Positions 49,471-57,492 of a DNA stretch of 64,000 nt are shown in pieces. Position numbers and translations under genes: made by a program. Under the pieces are notes generated by a model, which saw only the letters and a program-made list of their open reading frames with translations, made no database searches and was not told where the DNA came from. Each line of letters begins with the position of its first letter. The stretch's first letter is position 1. Origin of the DNA: Enterococcus haemoperoxidus ATCC BAA-382 (GTDB lineage Bacteria; Bacillota; Bacilli; Lactobacillales; Enterococcaceae); the NCBI RefSeq assembly GCF_000407165.1, contig NZ_KE136479.1, forward strand, positions 1,189,464-1,253,463. The letters are read 5' to 3'.

Positions 49471-50025
49471 TTAATCAACTATTTTTTCTAGAAAAGCAAG
49501 ATAAGCATCAACAATTGTTCTGAAAAAACTCATGGTGTTTTCAGCAATCGTCCCATCATCGTTGATTAGATTTACTATATTGCCGATGTATGCTTCTGGT
49601 TGTTGTAAGGTCGGAACATTAAGAAAAACCAATGATTGGCGTAAATGATGATTTGCACCAAAAGCACTTAATGCGCCAGGGGACACGCTAACAACTAGTC
49701 CTGGTTTGCCATCCCATACATTTTGACCATAAGGACGTGAACCAACATCCAAAGCATTTTTTAAAACACCAGGAACAGAGCGATTATATTCTGGTGTGAC
49801 AAAAACAAGACCAGTCAGTGTTTTTACTTCTTCTCTAAATTTCGTCCAAGCAGCAGGAGGCGTACCTTCGTCATCCAAATCTTGATTGTACATCTCTAAT
49901 TCATGTAAATCGATAAAAACAGGTTCATAATCTTCTGGGAATAAACTGGATATGGCAACGGCCACTTTTTTACTATAAGAATCTTTTCTCAAACTTCCGA
50001 CAAAAAAACCGATTTTTTTCTTCAT
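49471..50025 (-). CDS. NADPH-dependent FMN reductase-like oxidoreductase
   Basis: 184-aa flavodoxin-fold enzyme. GSLRKDSYSKKVAVAI (about 10-25) is the FMN phosphate loop, TPEYNRSVPGVLKNALD (about 76-92) is the family signature, and GALSAFGANHHLRQ (about 114-127) follows. Relatives reduce FMN, quinones, azo dyes or chromate with NAD(P)H. The ATG at 50025 follows GGAGGAAAG; an in-frame ATG at 50040 overlaps that site. Monocistronic on the minus strand, divergent from the surface protein gene. Confidence 0.88.
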   Translation of the reverse strand: MKKKIGFFVGSLRKDSYSKKVAVAISSLFPEDYEPVFIDLHELEMYNQDLDDEGTPPAAWTKFREEVKTLTGLVFVTPEYNRSVPGVLKNALDVGSRPYGQNVWDGKPGLVVSVSPGALSAFGANHHLRQSLVFLNVPTLQQPEAYIGNIVNLINDDGTIAENTMSFFRTIVDAYLAFLEKIVD

Positions 50026-50204
50026 AAATCTTTCCTCCATTCAATAAATAACGTTGTTTATTTTATTTTAAGCCGAGAAGATTGTTTTTGCAAGAAATCG
50101 ATCTTTAGAGCAATCATCAGAATGTTATAAGCAAATCAATGTTCAGCAATATGTATCCTCTATATAATTAAAGCAACAAAATTTTTAGAAAAACGAGGGA
50201 TAAA

Positions 50205-52031
50205 ATGATGATGAGTGTTAAACGATTTGCTAAAATCAGTGCTTTTTTGTGTATTTTTTGGTTGCTGGTCATTGGTATTTCTACGAAAACAAGAGCAGTA
50301 GAGAACAGCTCTAGCACGATTGAAACACATACAATCTCAAGTACCGAAAATAAGGAACCTCAATCTAAAATCAGCGCCACAACGAATAGTGATAGCACAA
50401 CACTCTCAACTGAAGAAAGTAGCATTGAAAACCAAATAAATCTTCAACCAACTGTAAAAGCAAACAAAGAGTACGGGTCTGAGTTGTTAACTAGTGTAAG
50501 TCTGACAGATATTGCTAATAATCTCGTTCATCGAGTGAAAAATAGCGATAAAATCAAAGTAAATTACTCATTTTCTCTACCAGATGAAGCTCAAGTAGGT
50601 GATGCGTTGACGTTTGAACTACCGGCTATTTTACAAATGGTAAACTACAGTGACTTTCCATTACTTAGTAAAATGGGGAGTGAAATTGGTATAGCAAAAA
50701 TCGATCGAGCAACAAACAAGGTTACCGTGATATTCAATCAATATGTAAGCAATCACAATGCGATCAACGGCCAATTCTTTTTCTGGGTAAAACTTGTAAA
50801 TGACCAAACAATAGATGGAGATAACGAAATTCCAATACCTGTTAATGGTACGACAAGTGATCTTACACTTATGGCAAATAAAACGAGTGGTGTCAGTACT
50901 GGTATTACGAATCCTACGACTATTTTTAAAAGTGGTAAATTCGATTCAATCGATCCTCAAAAAATCAATTGGACGATTTCGATCAATAATTCAGGACAAA
51001 ATCTGTTAATGCCAATCATTAATGATACCCTAGGAGCAGGTCAACAACTGCTTAACGGTACATTCAGTGTTAATTATCGTGATGTCGATAAAAAAAGTTT
51101 AAAAAAATATCCACTTCCAAGCAACTTTGAAGGCGATCTAACCAAAGTAGAATCAACTCTAAATGGTTTTGTATTATCCCTTGAAAATTTAGGTAGTTAT
51201 AGCGGATTAAAAGGATATGTGTCAGCAGTTGTCAATTATAGTACAAAAGTCACTGATTCATCAGTGAAATATATTAATCAGGTCAATACGTTAGATGAGT
51301 TTGGAATGGTTCAATCAAGAAACGCTAGTTTAACCAGTTATGCAAATGGTGGGAGTGGAAATGGAGATGTAAATCAAATCATCGATAGCATCACAGATAA
51401 AATCGATGAAGTTGAAAGTATTGATTTAGACGAATTAACTGAATCATCTGCCAAAAAACTAACAGAAGCTAAAGAGAATGCCCAAACAGCTGTAAACAAC
51501 GAAGACGCAATGCCAACTGATTTAGAGTCTGCTACTGAACTATTGGTTGAGCGGTTAGTTACAGTAGAAGAAATTGCTAAACCGGCCGATATCGATGAAT
51601 TAGAAGCAATTATCGAACAAAATGATGGACTAAAAGAAGATGCCTACACGCCGGAAACTTGGAAAACATGGATTGATAAGAAAACGGAAGCTATTAAACT
51701 TATACAAGTAGCCAAAGAAACGCCTGAAACTGTTAGTCGCAATGAAATCAATCAGATAACACAAGAATTGAAAACAGCCAGAGCAAATCTAATTGAAGCT
51801 GTTACTCCGTCTGAGACAAGAGAATCAGAGTTATCTAGTGAACCATCCACTACGGAAACAACCAATGCTTCTCAAAGTACCACTAGCATTCAAAATGAAA
51901 AAAACTCTGGAAATCAGCAACAACTACTAAAGACTGGAGAAAATAAGTCACCTCTCTTAGTTTTAATCGGAGTACTTTTATTATTGGTGGCAACTTGGAT
52001 ATTGGTTGCCAAAAAGCAAGTTGAGAATTAA
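50205..52031 (+). CDS. Cell-surface adhesin-like protein with non-canonical LLKTG sorting signal
   Basis: 608-aa secreted protein. The signal peptide (about residues 1-33, TRAVEN cut region) leads to a Ser/Thr-rich stretch and an adhesin module of two Ig-like domains: about 80-230 with KIKVNYSFSLPDEAQVGD, and about 235-385 with KSGKFDSIDPQKINWTISI. This resembles the Cna/collagen-binding N1-N2 pair. A helical FIVAR-like region follows (about 385-540), then a Ser/Thr spacer. The C-terminal signal is LLKTGE (574-579), a hydrophobic segment and a KKQVEN tail. The second position is Leu where sortase A sites have Pro. The gene lies in the accessory block between ffh and rpsP. Confidence 0.85.
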   Translation: MMMSVKRFAKISAFLCIFWLLVIGISTKTRAVENSSSTIETHTISSTENKEPQSKISATTNSDSTTLSTEESSIENQINLQPTVKANKEYGSELLTSVSLTDIANNLVHRVKNSDKIKVNYSFSLPDEAQVGDALTFELPAILQMVNYSDFPLLSKMGSEIGIAKIDRATNKVTVIFNQYVSNHNAINGQFFFWVKLVNDQTIDGDNEIPIPVNGTTSDLTLMANKTSGVSTGITNPTTIFKSGKFDSIDPQKINWTISINNSGQNLLMPIINDTLGAGQQLLNGTFSVNYRDVDKKSLKKYPLPSNFEGDLTKVESTLNGFVLSLENLGSYSGLKGYVSAVVNYSTKVTDSSVKYINQVNTLDEFGMVQSRNASLTSYANGGSGNGDVNQIIDSITDKIDEVESIDLDELTESSAKKLTEAKENAQTAVNNEDAMPTDLESATELLVERLVTVEEIAKPADIDELEAIIEQNDGLKEDAYTPETWKTWIDKKTEAIKLIQVAKETPETVSRNEINQITQELKTARANLIEAVTPSETRESELSSEPSTTETTNASQSTTSIQNEKNSGNQQQLLKTGENKSPLLVLIGVLLLLVATWILVAKKQVEN

Positions 52032-52067
52032 GTACCAAGTGTTAGCGTATATTTTGAAATAATATAA

Positions 52068-52122
52068 AAATAAGCTATAAACAAAAGAAGAAAATTCTTC
52101 TTCATTGTTTATAGCTTATTTT
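52068..52122 (+). terminator. Terminator of the surface protein gene
   Basis: A 17-bp perfect stem (AAATAAGCTATAAACAA with its complement), with a further inner AAGAAG/CTTCTT pairing, then TTTT. Confidence 0.85.
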
Positions 52123-52237
52123 CGTTAAGCAACTGTTGATTGCCCCTGCCAAGGTAGATTAATTATAACACATATATAGCTGAAAGCGCTAAAAATCAGC
52201 AGTTTAAAGCTTTTTTTAAGGTGTCAAGAAAAAACTC

Positions 52238-52266
52238 TTTACAGCTTGCTGAAAATCTGGTAAACT
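52238..52266 (+). promoter_or_regulatory. Promoter of rpsP-khpA
   Basis: TTTACA (52238-52243), 17-base spacer, TAAACT (52261-52266), 40 bases before rpsP. Its presence means rpsP no longer depends on readthrough from ffh. Confidence 0.7.
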
Positions 52267-52305
52267 AACATTTGTGATTAAGTTAATGGAGGTGTAATAT
52301 ATAAA

Positions 52306-52581
52306 ATGTCAGTAAAAATTCGTTTAAAACGCATGGGTTCTAAAAAGAGTCCTTTTTACCGTATTGTAGTCGCAGATTCTCGTTCTCCTCGTGATGGACG
52401 TTTCATCGAAACTGTTGGAACTTACAATCCTTTAAAAGATCCTGCAGAAGTAGTTTTAAAAGAAGATTTAGTTTTAGACTGGTTGTCTAAAGGCGCTCAG
52501 CCTTCAGATACTGTTCGTAACATCCTTTCAAAAGAAGGCGTTATGAAAAAACACCACGAAGCTAAACTTGAAAAGAAATAA
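52306..52581 (+). CDS. rpsP: 30S ribosomal protein S16
   Basis: 91-aa ribosomal protein that binds 16S rRNA. The N-terminal [19 protein letters not shown] (about 3-21) and [18 protein letters not shown] (about 26-43) are family hallmarks. GGAGGTG precedes the start. It is 11 bases before khpA, forming the conserved rpsP-khpA pair; rimM and trmD, which usually follow in Firmicutes, are not next to it here. Confidence 0.98.
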   Translation: MSVKIRLKRMGSKKSPFYRIVVADSRSPRDGRFIETVGTYNPLKDPAEVVLKEDLVLDWLSKGAQPSDTVRNILSKEGVMKKHHEAKLEKK

Positions 52582-52592
52582 GGTGACCGATA

Positions 52593-52838
52593 ATGACAGA
52601 TGTGAAAGAGTTAGTTTTAACTATCGTTCGCCCATTAGTCAGTCAACCTGAGCTAGTTAAATTAGAAATAGAGGAATCTGATGTCTTTCTAGAGTATAAT
52701 TTGACGGTATCACCTGAAGATATTGGCCGTATTATTGGGAAGCAAGGACGTGTTGCTAAAGCAATTCGTACCATTGTTTACAGTGTACGTGTGGATGGAC
52801 CGAAAAAAGTTCGTTTGAATATTGTAGATGGTAAATAG
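52593..52838 (+). CDS. khpA: KH-domain RNA-binding protein KhpA
   Basis: 81-aa single KH-domain protein. The GIIG-type loop is IGRIIGKQGRVAKAIRT (about 43-59). KhpA pairs with KhpB/EloR in streptococci and controls cell elongation through RNA binding. AAGGTGACC lies before the ATG. Its stop is followed by a strong terminator, closing the rpsP-khpA unit. Confidence 0.93.
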   Translation: MTDVKELVLTIVRPLVSQPELVKLEIEESDVFLEYNLTVSPEDIGRIIGKQGRVAKAIRTIVYSVRVDGPKKVRLNIVDGK

Positions 52839-52847
52839 CACGAAATG

Positions 52848-52878
52848 AAGCATCCAAATTTTTGGGTGCTTTTTTTTA
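52848..52878 (+). terminator. Terminator of rpsP-khpA
   Basis: AGCATCC pairs with GGGTGCT around an AT-rich loop, followed by eight T. Confidence 0.9.
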
Positions 52879-52945
52879 CGTTTTGACGAATCAATAAATA
52901 TCCGTTAGTATAAACTAAAATATAAGACAAGTTGAGGAGAAGTGA

Positions 52946-53491
52946 ATGGACAACCTAAACAGCTATCAAAAACAACTAGTACAAGGTCTCGACGAATATT
53001 TACTACAAGCCGAATTAGAAATAGGTGATATTTTTGTGCTTGGCTGCAGCAGTAGTGAAGTCAGTGGAGGCGTAATCGGTAAAAACTCTAATTTAGAAAT
53101 TGGCGAGATGATTGTTTCTACACTTAAAGATAAGTTGGCCAAAAAAGGAATTCATTTAGCTGTACAAGGATGTGAACACATCAACCGTTCGCTAGTTGTT
53201 GAAAAAGAAATAGCCAAACACCACCAGTTTGAAATCGTTTCTGTCGTCCCAGCTCTTCATGCAGGCGGAGCTGCGGCAGTGGCTGCTTTTCAATTTTTCC
53301 AAAATCCAGTTGTTGTTGAAAAAATCACTGCACAAGGCGGTATAGATATTGGCGATACATCAATTGGGATGCATATCCAGCATGTCCAAGTTCCTGTTAG
53401 AACATCCATCAAAGAAATCGGAGGAGCGCACACGACTTATTTACGTAGTCGTCCTAAATTGATTGGAGGTATTCGTGCTGTTTACAACTAA
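52946..53491 (+). CDS. TIGR01440/UPF0340 family protein
   Basis: 181-aa protein of the UPF0340 family. [19 protein letters not shown] (about 31-49), [15 protein letters not shown] and [13 protein letters not shown] are conserved stretches. The fold suggests a metal- or ligand-binding enzyme, but no function is established. GAGGAG precedes the ATG. Monocistronic, between khpA and the DUF1576 operon, with a bidirectional terminator after it. Confidence 0.87.
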   Translation: MDNLNSYQKQLVQGLDEYLLQAELEIGDIFVLGCSSSEVSGGVIGKNSNLEIGEMIVSTLKDKLAKKGIHLAVQGCEHINRSLVVEKEIAKHHQFEIVSVVPALHAGGAAAVAAFQFFQNPVVVEKITAQGGIDIGDTSIGMHIQHVQVPVRTSIKEIGGAHTTYLRSRPKLIGGIRAVYN

Positions 53492-53542
53492 AAAAGATAA
53501 GGAGTAACCTGTTGATTCATTGGTTGACTCCTTATCTTTTTA
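53490..53542. terminator. Bidirectional terminator
   Basis: AAAAAGATAAGGAGT pairs with ACTCCTTATCTTTTT around a loop that also pairs weakly, with T-runs on both strands, between converging genes. Confidence 0.9.
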
Positions 53543-53551
53543 TTTGAACGA

Positions 53552-53890
53552 TTATTTTTTTCTAAATACTTTGATTTCAAAAATAGGTGCATCAAAACTG
53601 ATTTCTGCTTCGTCAATCATCAACCCTAACAGGTGATAATCTTCTTCTTCATGATGCGTGATCCCAAGCAATTCATCATAATAACTTTCAATACTTAGAT
53701 CTCTAGGTGTGTTTAATAATTCTAATAAATGCAGGACATTTTCTGGTTCGTCTTCTGTTTTTCCTTGGATTTTGATGCAAAAACCTTCTGATGTAAAGTC
53801 TAGCCCAATCCGGATTTCCTCAATATCATTTGAAAAAAAGTAAGTCAGTAACTCATCTACGATTCTCTTAGCTTTATCTCTTTCTTGCAT
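53552..53890 (-). CDS. Small acidic protein encoded with the DUF1576 membrane protein
   Basis: 112-aa acidic soluble protein, unrecognised. It starts with a helical KRIVDELLTYFFSN segment (about 8-21) and alternating beta strands, and ends in IFEIKVFRKK. Its start lies within the last 17 bases of the upstream DUF1576 gene, so the two are translationally coupled. The pairing suggests a cytoplasmic partner or regulator of the membrane protein. No catalytic motif seen. Confidence 0.75.
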   Translation of the reverse strand: MQERDKAKRIVDELLTYFFSNDIEEIRIGLDFTSEGFCIKIQGKTEDEPENVLHLLELLNTPRDLSIESYYDELLGITHHEEEDYHLLGLMIDEAEISFDAPIFEIKVFRKK

Positions 53891-55196
53891 GTTGTTTCAC
53901 CTTTCTGATCTGTAAAATATTATCAAGTAATGGTACCATGACCGCCGCAACAAAACCAGTAGAAAATCCATTATTATAGAGATTCAGTCCACCGTGAAGA
54001 TAGCTGACATTTGTAACTAATGACATATGCAAAAATCCGGCGATCAAGCCAAAAGTAATCCCATAATATCCTGCAATCGGTGCTAGCCCTGTGCCAAAAA
54101 TCCCTGCAAGTACCACGGTTGTTTGATTTACTTCAAAAACCGAAGATAATTGTGCTGTCAAAAAAACACTAACTAATAATGGTAAGCTGTTGAGTAGATG
54201 ATTACCAAATGCGCTGAAACCAACAGCGGATAAAATAGCGCCAACAATTGGACCATTGAGTGTGGAATGACTAACTTGAGTATAACCAACTAGTAATAAA
54301 CCCATCAGCGCCATATTCATCATCGTAGCGCCAATCCCTGCAATAGAAATAAAATCAGTAATCAATTTACCCGAAGTTTTGCTGATATCTTTTAGACCTT
54401 TCAGAGAAAAATGATTGATTATAAACCCCGCAACAAACATAATAAAAAATAAAAATAACAGAAAAAAAAGAAGTTTGGAATGATAAGCAGTAGAAACTAA
54501 ATTTTTTCCTTCGATTTTCCAGCCAAACATCCTTAAAATTCCAGTAAACATCATTGCAATAAGTCCGGAAGTAAATCCAACATTATATAAAGAAAAACCT
54601 TGATGGAAGGTAAGAATATGAGATGCTAACGGTGGTAAAATCAACCCAATAAAAATACCAACGAAACATCCTAAAGGAATCGAAAGAGGGAGTGGCAAAG
54701 AAATTCCAAAGGTAAGATAGCTAATGATAGGAGATAGAGCACTCCCAAATAAACTAACAACGATAAATTGAGAAAAAGGCTTCTTTACAATTTTTGCATA
54801 ACAAAGTCCACCAATAATAATTGGGATTGAATTATATAGATTTTTCCCAAAAAATGAACAGCCTGAAACGGTAAATAAAGCAGCAATCATAGGACCGTTG
54901 ATTGGAATTTTTTCTTTTTTAGCAAGTAACACACTAATCAGTGTAAGCAATCCACTATTCACAAAAGCACTACCGAAAGTACCAAGTTCAATATAATCAG
55001 TTAATAAATTGCTAGGGGAAGTTAAAATACGGATCATACCTGCCCAGAGAATGGTGATAGGTTCACTGAGTAGACCAATTATAATCAAAATAACGCAATA
55101 ACCAATGAGAAGATAATAATTTTTATTTTTATCAGTCATTTCTGGATTTTTTTTATTCGTATGTAAAAAAAGTGCTTGGCTGTTATTTTTAGCCAT
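53874..55196 (-). CDS. DUF1576-family polytopic membrane protein with internal duplication
   Basis: 440-aa membrane protein with about ten to twelve hydrophobic segments. Two halves repeat the same motifs in order. INGPMIAALFTVSGCSFFGK in half one answers LNGPIVGAILSAVGFSAFGN in half two. SLFGSALSPII answers GIFGTGLAPIA. HQGFSLYNVGFTSGLIA answers HGGLNLYNNGFSTGFVA. Such inverted or tandem halves are typical of transporters and channels. The ATG at 55196 follows GGAGGT; an in-frame ATG at 55214 overlaps that site. Coupled to the small acidic protein gene. A divergent TetR gene may regulate it. Substrate unknown. Confidence 0.82.
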   Translation of the reverse strand: MAKNNSQALFLHTNKKNPEMTDKNKNYYLLIGYCVILIIIGLLSEPITILWAGMIRILTSPSNLLTDYIELGTFGSAFVNSGLLTLISVLLAKKEKIPINGPMIAALFTVSGCSFFGKNLYNSIPIIIGGLCYAKIVKKPFSQFIVVSLFGSALSPIISYLTFGISLPLPLSIPLGCFVGIFIGLILPPLASHILTFHQGFSLYNVGFTSGLIAMMFTGILRMFGWKIEGKNLVSTAYHSKLLFFLLFLFFIMFVAGFIINHFSLKGLKDISKTSGKLITDFISIAGIGATMMNMALMGLLLVGYTQVSHSTLNGPIVGAILSAVGFSAFGNHLLNSLPLLVSVFLTAQLSSVFEVNQTTVVLAGIFGTGLAPIAGYYGITFGLIAGFLHMSLVTNVSYLHGGLNLYNNGFSTGFVAAVMVPLLDNILQIRKVKQHARKR

Positions 55197-55464
55197 AAAG
55201 AATACCTCCATCATCTATCAATAATCTAACTATATCCTGTAAAACCTTCATTGGTCAATAACAATTCAGAAAAGTCAGGTAAATTATCATGTTTTTTAGC
55301 TATATTCATAATTATTGAGAAAATGAATCCCTAAAAGAGTGTAAAATAAAAGAATAAATATTAAAAAAATAAATAATGATAAATTGTATTCGTATTATAC
55401 TATTTCTCAGTTGAGACGAACACGGGGCCAATACACATTTAAATTATACGAGGAGGGATTATAT

Positions 55465-56010
55465 TTGGTTAGAAAGAAGGTCTATCAAAAGCAACATATT
55501 TTAGCAGCTGCACGAGATTTATTAATAGAAAAAGGTTTTTCCTTTATAACAGCACGAAATGTAGCTGAGCATATGGGGATTTCAACACAACCGATTTACC
55601 TTGAGTTTAAAAACATGGAAGAGTTGAAGTTGACTTTATTGAAAACAACATACGAATTTTTAGAAACTGAATTCTTTTCTAAAAAACAAACATCACATAT
55701 ACTTGCTAATTTTGGCTTAAATTATATTGATGTTGCCAAATCGAACAGCAAACTGTATATAGCTTTGTATATCGACCAACATTCATATGGTCAAGAATTA
55801 AAACAGTTATCATTTGATTCGTTTCGAAAATCGATTCAAAATGATGAGAAATATACAGAGATTGCAAAAGAACAACTTGAGAAATTGCACATGAATTCAT
55901 TGATTTGTGCGATGGGAATGGCATCATTGAGTATTTCTGGAATAGTAAACCAATCGGAAGATCAATTGATTACGGCGTTTGAAGCAGTTGAGAAAAATTG
56001 TGGAATATAA
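55465..56010 (+). CDS. TetR-family transcriptional regulator
   Basis: 181-aa regulator. The TetR helix-turn-helix is at the N-terminus, with ILAAARDLLIEKGFSFITA (about 11-29), then RNVAEHMGISTQPIYLEF. A helical ligand-binding region follows to the end. The start is a TTG at 55465, preceded by AGGAGGG 7 bases upstream; a longer frame from 55384 has no site. It is divergent from the DUF1576 operon, the usual TetR-target layout, so that operon is the best candidate target. Confidence 0.85.
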   Translation: MVRKKVYQKQHILAAARDLLIEKGFSFITARNVAEHMGISTQPIYLEFKNMEELKLTLLKTTYEFLETEFFSKKQTSHILANFGLNYIDVAKSNSKLYIALYIDQHSYGQELKQLSFDSFRKSIQNDEKYTEIAKEQLEKLHMNSLICAMGMASLSISGIVNQSEDQLITAFEAVEKNCGI

Positions 56011-56165
56011 CATGCTGAAAAGCCTTAACATAATTCGTTTCTATTTACTGAGACTGAGAGATTCCTACGCCAAAAGTATTAAGCAGATTTCGTCTATTTG
56101 ACTGATTTTTTTTAGTGATATCATTGCTAAAATAAGTTTATCAAATGAAATTTGGAGGAATTATC

Positions 56166-56540
56166 TTGAAAATAATTAAAACAATCGTTGTACTAGCCTT
56201 ACTTTCAGGCGTCACTCTTTTTGGAGCTAAACTATATACACAAAACAAATCAGATGAACTTTCAGGCACTATAGATCAATTAAACCCACTAGTGACAGAA
56301 GGTGTAGTTTATGTCAAAACAAAAAAAGCCGACAGCATAAACAGCTACGGCATTACGACATATAAACAACAAACATTCGACAAAGATGGTCAGCAAAAAG
56401 AACTTACTTTTACAGCAGATCATGAATTGATAACTGACCGTTATTTAAAAATATACAATAAAGGTGCCCATGTTGAAACATTTGAAGAAGTTTCTAGAGA
56501 AACCGTTCCTGAAAAAGCATTACAGCAATTGAATAAATAG
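56166..56540 (+). CDS. YxeA-like (DUF1093) small secreted or anchored protein
   Basis: 124-aa protein with an N-terminal hydrophobic signal/anchor (about residues 4-22) and a compact extracellular domain. The pattern YGITTYKQQTFDKDGQQKEL, then LTFTADHEL, DRYLKIYNKG and a terminal FEEVSRETVPEKALQQL matches the YxeA family. The start is a TTG at 56166 with TTTGGAGG upstream; an ATG at 56145 lies before the site. Several YxeA-like genes sit near peptide exporters in other Gram-positives, but function is unknown. Confidence 0.8.
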   Translation: MKIIKTIVVLALLSGVTLFGAKLYTQNKSDELSGTIDQLNPLVTEGVVYVKTKKADSINSYGITTYKQQTFDKDGQQKELTFTADHELITDRYLKIYNKGAHVETFEEVSRETVPEKALQQLNK

Positions 56541-56653
56541 AAAGACTGCAACATAATATAAACTAACGAAATGAATTGGACAACAGGGAGAATCAATGGA
56601 TGATCTGTTTTTGTTCAATTCAAGTTAGAATTATATTCGTGCAGTCTTTTTTT
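56541..56653 (+). terminator. Large palindromic terminator element after the YxeA-like gene
   Basis: A roughly 110-base imperfect palindrome. AAAGACTGCA pairs with TGCAGTCTTT at the ends, ATAATATAA, ACTAAC and GAATTGGACAA pair with complements inside, and a T-run follows. It is far longer than a normal terminator and may be a mobile palindromic repeat that also terminates transcription. Confidence 0.65.
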
Positions 56654-56668
56654 GTGCAATCAATTTGT

Positions 56669-56884
56669 TCAAACAGCCTGAGGTATAAAGTCAATTGTAC
56701 ATAAATCATTGTGATGAAAATGGATAGTCGCTCGGATTTTTCCATCTTCAATCAATTTTTGTGCAGTGTCTTTTACGTCTTCTTGGTCAAATTGCTGGAA
56801 ATTGATCACGTTTGCTACAAAATGAGGAGCTTTCCGATTGGAAGCCTCAAGAATGAGCGTTTCGATATGTGGATTAAACGTCAC
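56669..56884 (-). CDS. Small hypothetical protein
   Basis: 71-aa soluble protein starting at a GTG with AGAGGTGA 6 bases upstream on the minus strand. It contains PHFVANVINFQQFDQEDV and ends in a short hydrophobic LCTIDFIPQAV stretch. I recognise no family. The good ribosome binding site and the protein-like composition support a real gene; it is not obviously linked to its neighbours. Confidence 0.6.
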   Translation of the reverse strand: MTFNPHIETLILEASNRKAPHFVANVINFQQFDQEDVKDTAQKLIEDGKIRATIHFHHNDLCTIDFIPQAV

Positions 56885-57118
56885 GTGCTTTCACCTCTTT
56901 TATCAACAGTACCACTTTATTTCTAAAATGGGTAGTAATTCATTGATACATGAGGATATGGAAAGAATTTTCTTCATACTACTAAACTTTCTCCAACATT
57001 TTTTCGTAGCCAGAGTAAAAATGTTGATTTTTTAAGATTATTAATTTATTTTGAGAGGTTCCAATTAATTGTTGTAGTTCAAACAAATTCTTCTTCTAAT
57101 AATGATGAAAGAGTAGGT

Positions 57119-57435
57119 TTATACGGGATATTTTCTCGTTTTGCGATCTATTTGATAAGGAGGAAGCGATAAAAAAATAATGTCTGCATCATCTATAGCT
57201 AGTTTGATCCAATCTATAGTTGTTGTGGCTTCAATGATCCATGACTCTTTGGGCAAAATAATTTGAAGCTATTTGGTGGATTCTTCTACAGAGTAAGGTT
57301 TATCTCATGTGTGATGATGCGTCCACATGAGGTTATCTAATTAATAATAAGGTATCTCTTTTTTAGCTAATAGCTGTCTTGCAAAGGTTGTGTCTCCACC
57401 GCCAACAGGACCTGCAATCATTATTTTGGTGATAG
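57119..57435 (-). pseudogene. Decayed FlaR-like P-loop kinase gene (DNA topology modulation protein)
   Basis: Reading the minus strand from the ATG at 57421 gives one continuous frame broken by three internal stops: IMIAGPVGGGDTTFARQL, then LAKKEIPYY-stop, LDNLMWTHHHT-stop, DKPYSVEESTK-stop and LQIILPKESWIIEATTTIDW onwards. The order matches FlaR/adenylate-kinase-like proteins (P-loop GPVGSGKST, YELDNLxW, WIIEG). The P-loop Lys is lost (GGGDTT). The 3' end is lost or frame-shifted after the stop at 57119. It fills most of an otherwise empty 600-base gap. Confidence 0.85.
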
Positions 57436-57455
57436 TTGTCCTCTAATCAGAAAGA

Positions 57456-57488
57456 AAAAAGAATGGCAATGAATCGCCATTCTTTTAT
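57456..57488 (-). terminator. Terminator of the cyclophilin gene
   Basis: AAAGAATGGC pairs with GCCATTCTTT around an 8-base loop. On the minus strand it ends in a run of T. Confidence 0.82.
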
Positions 57489-57492
57489 CTAT

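Noticed and set aside
56711-57035. Plus-strand frames over the 71-aa minus-strand gene and the following gap
   Set aside because: They have no ribosome binding sites and poor composition; the minus-strand gene and the FlaR-like remnant explain most of the region.
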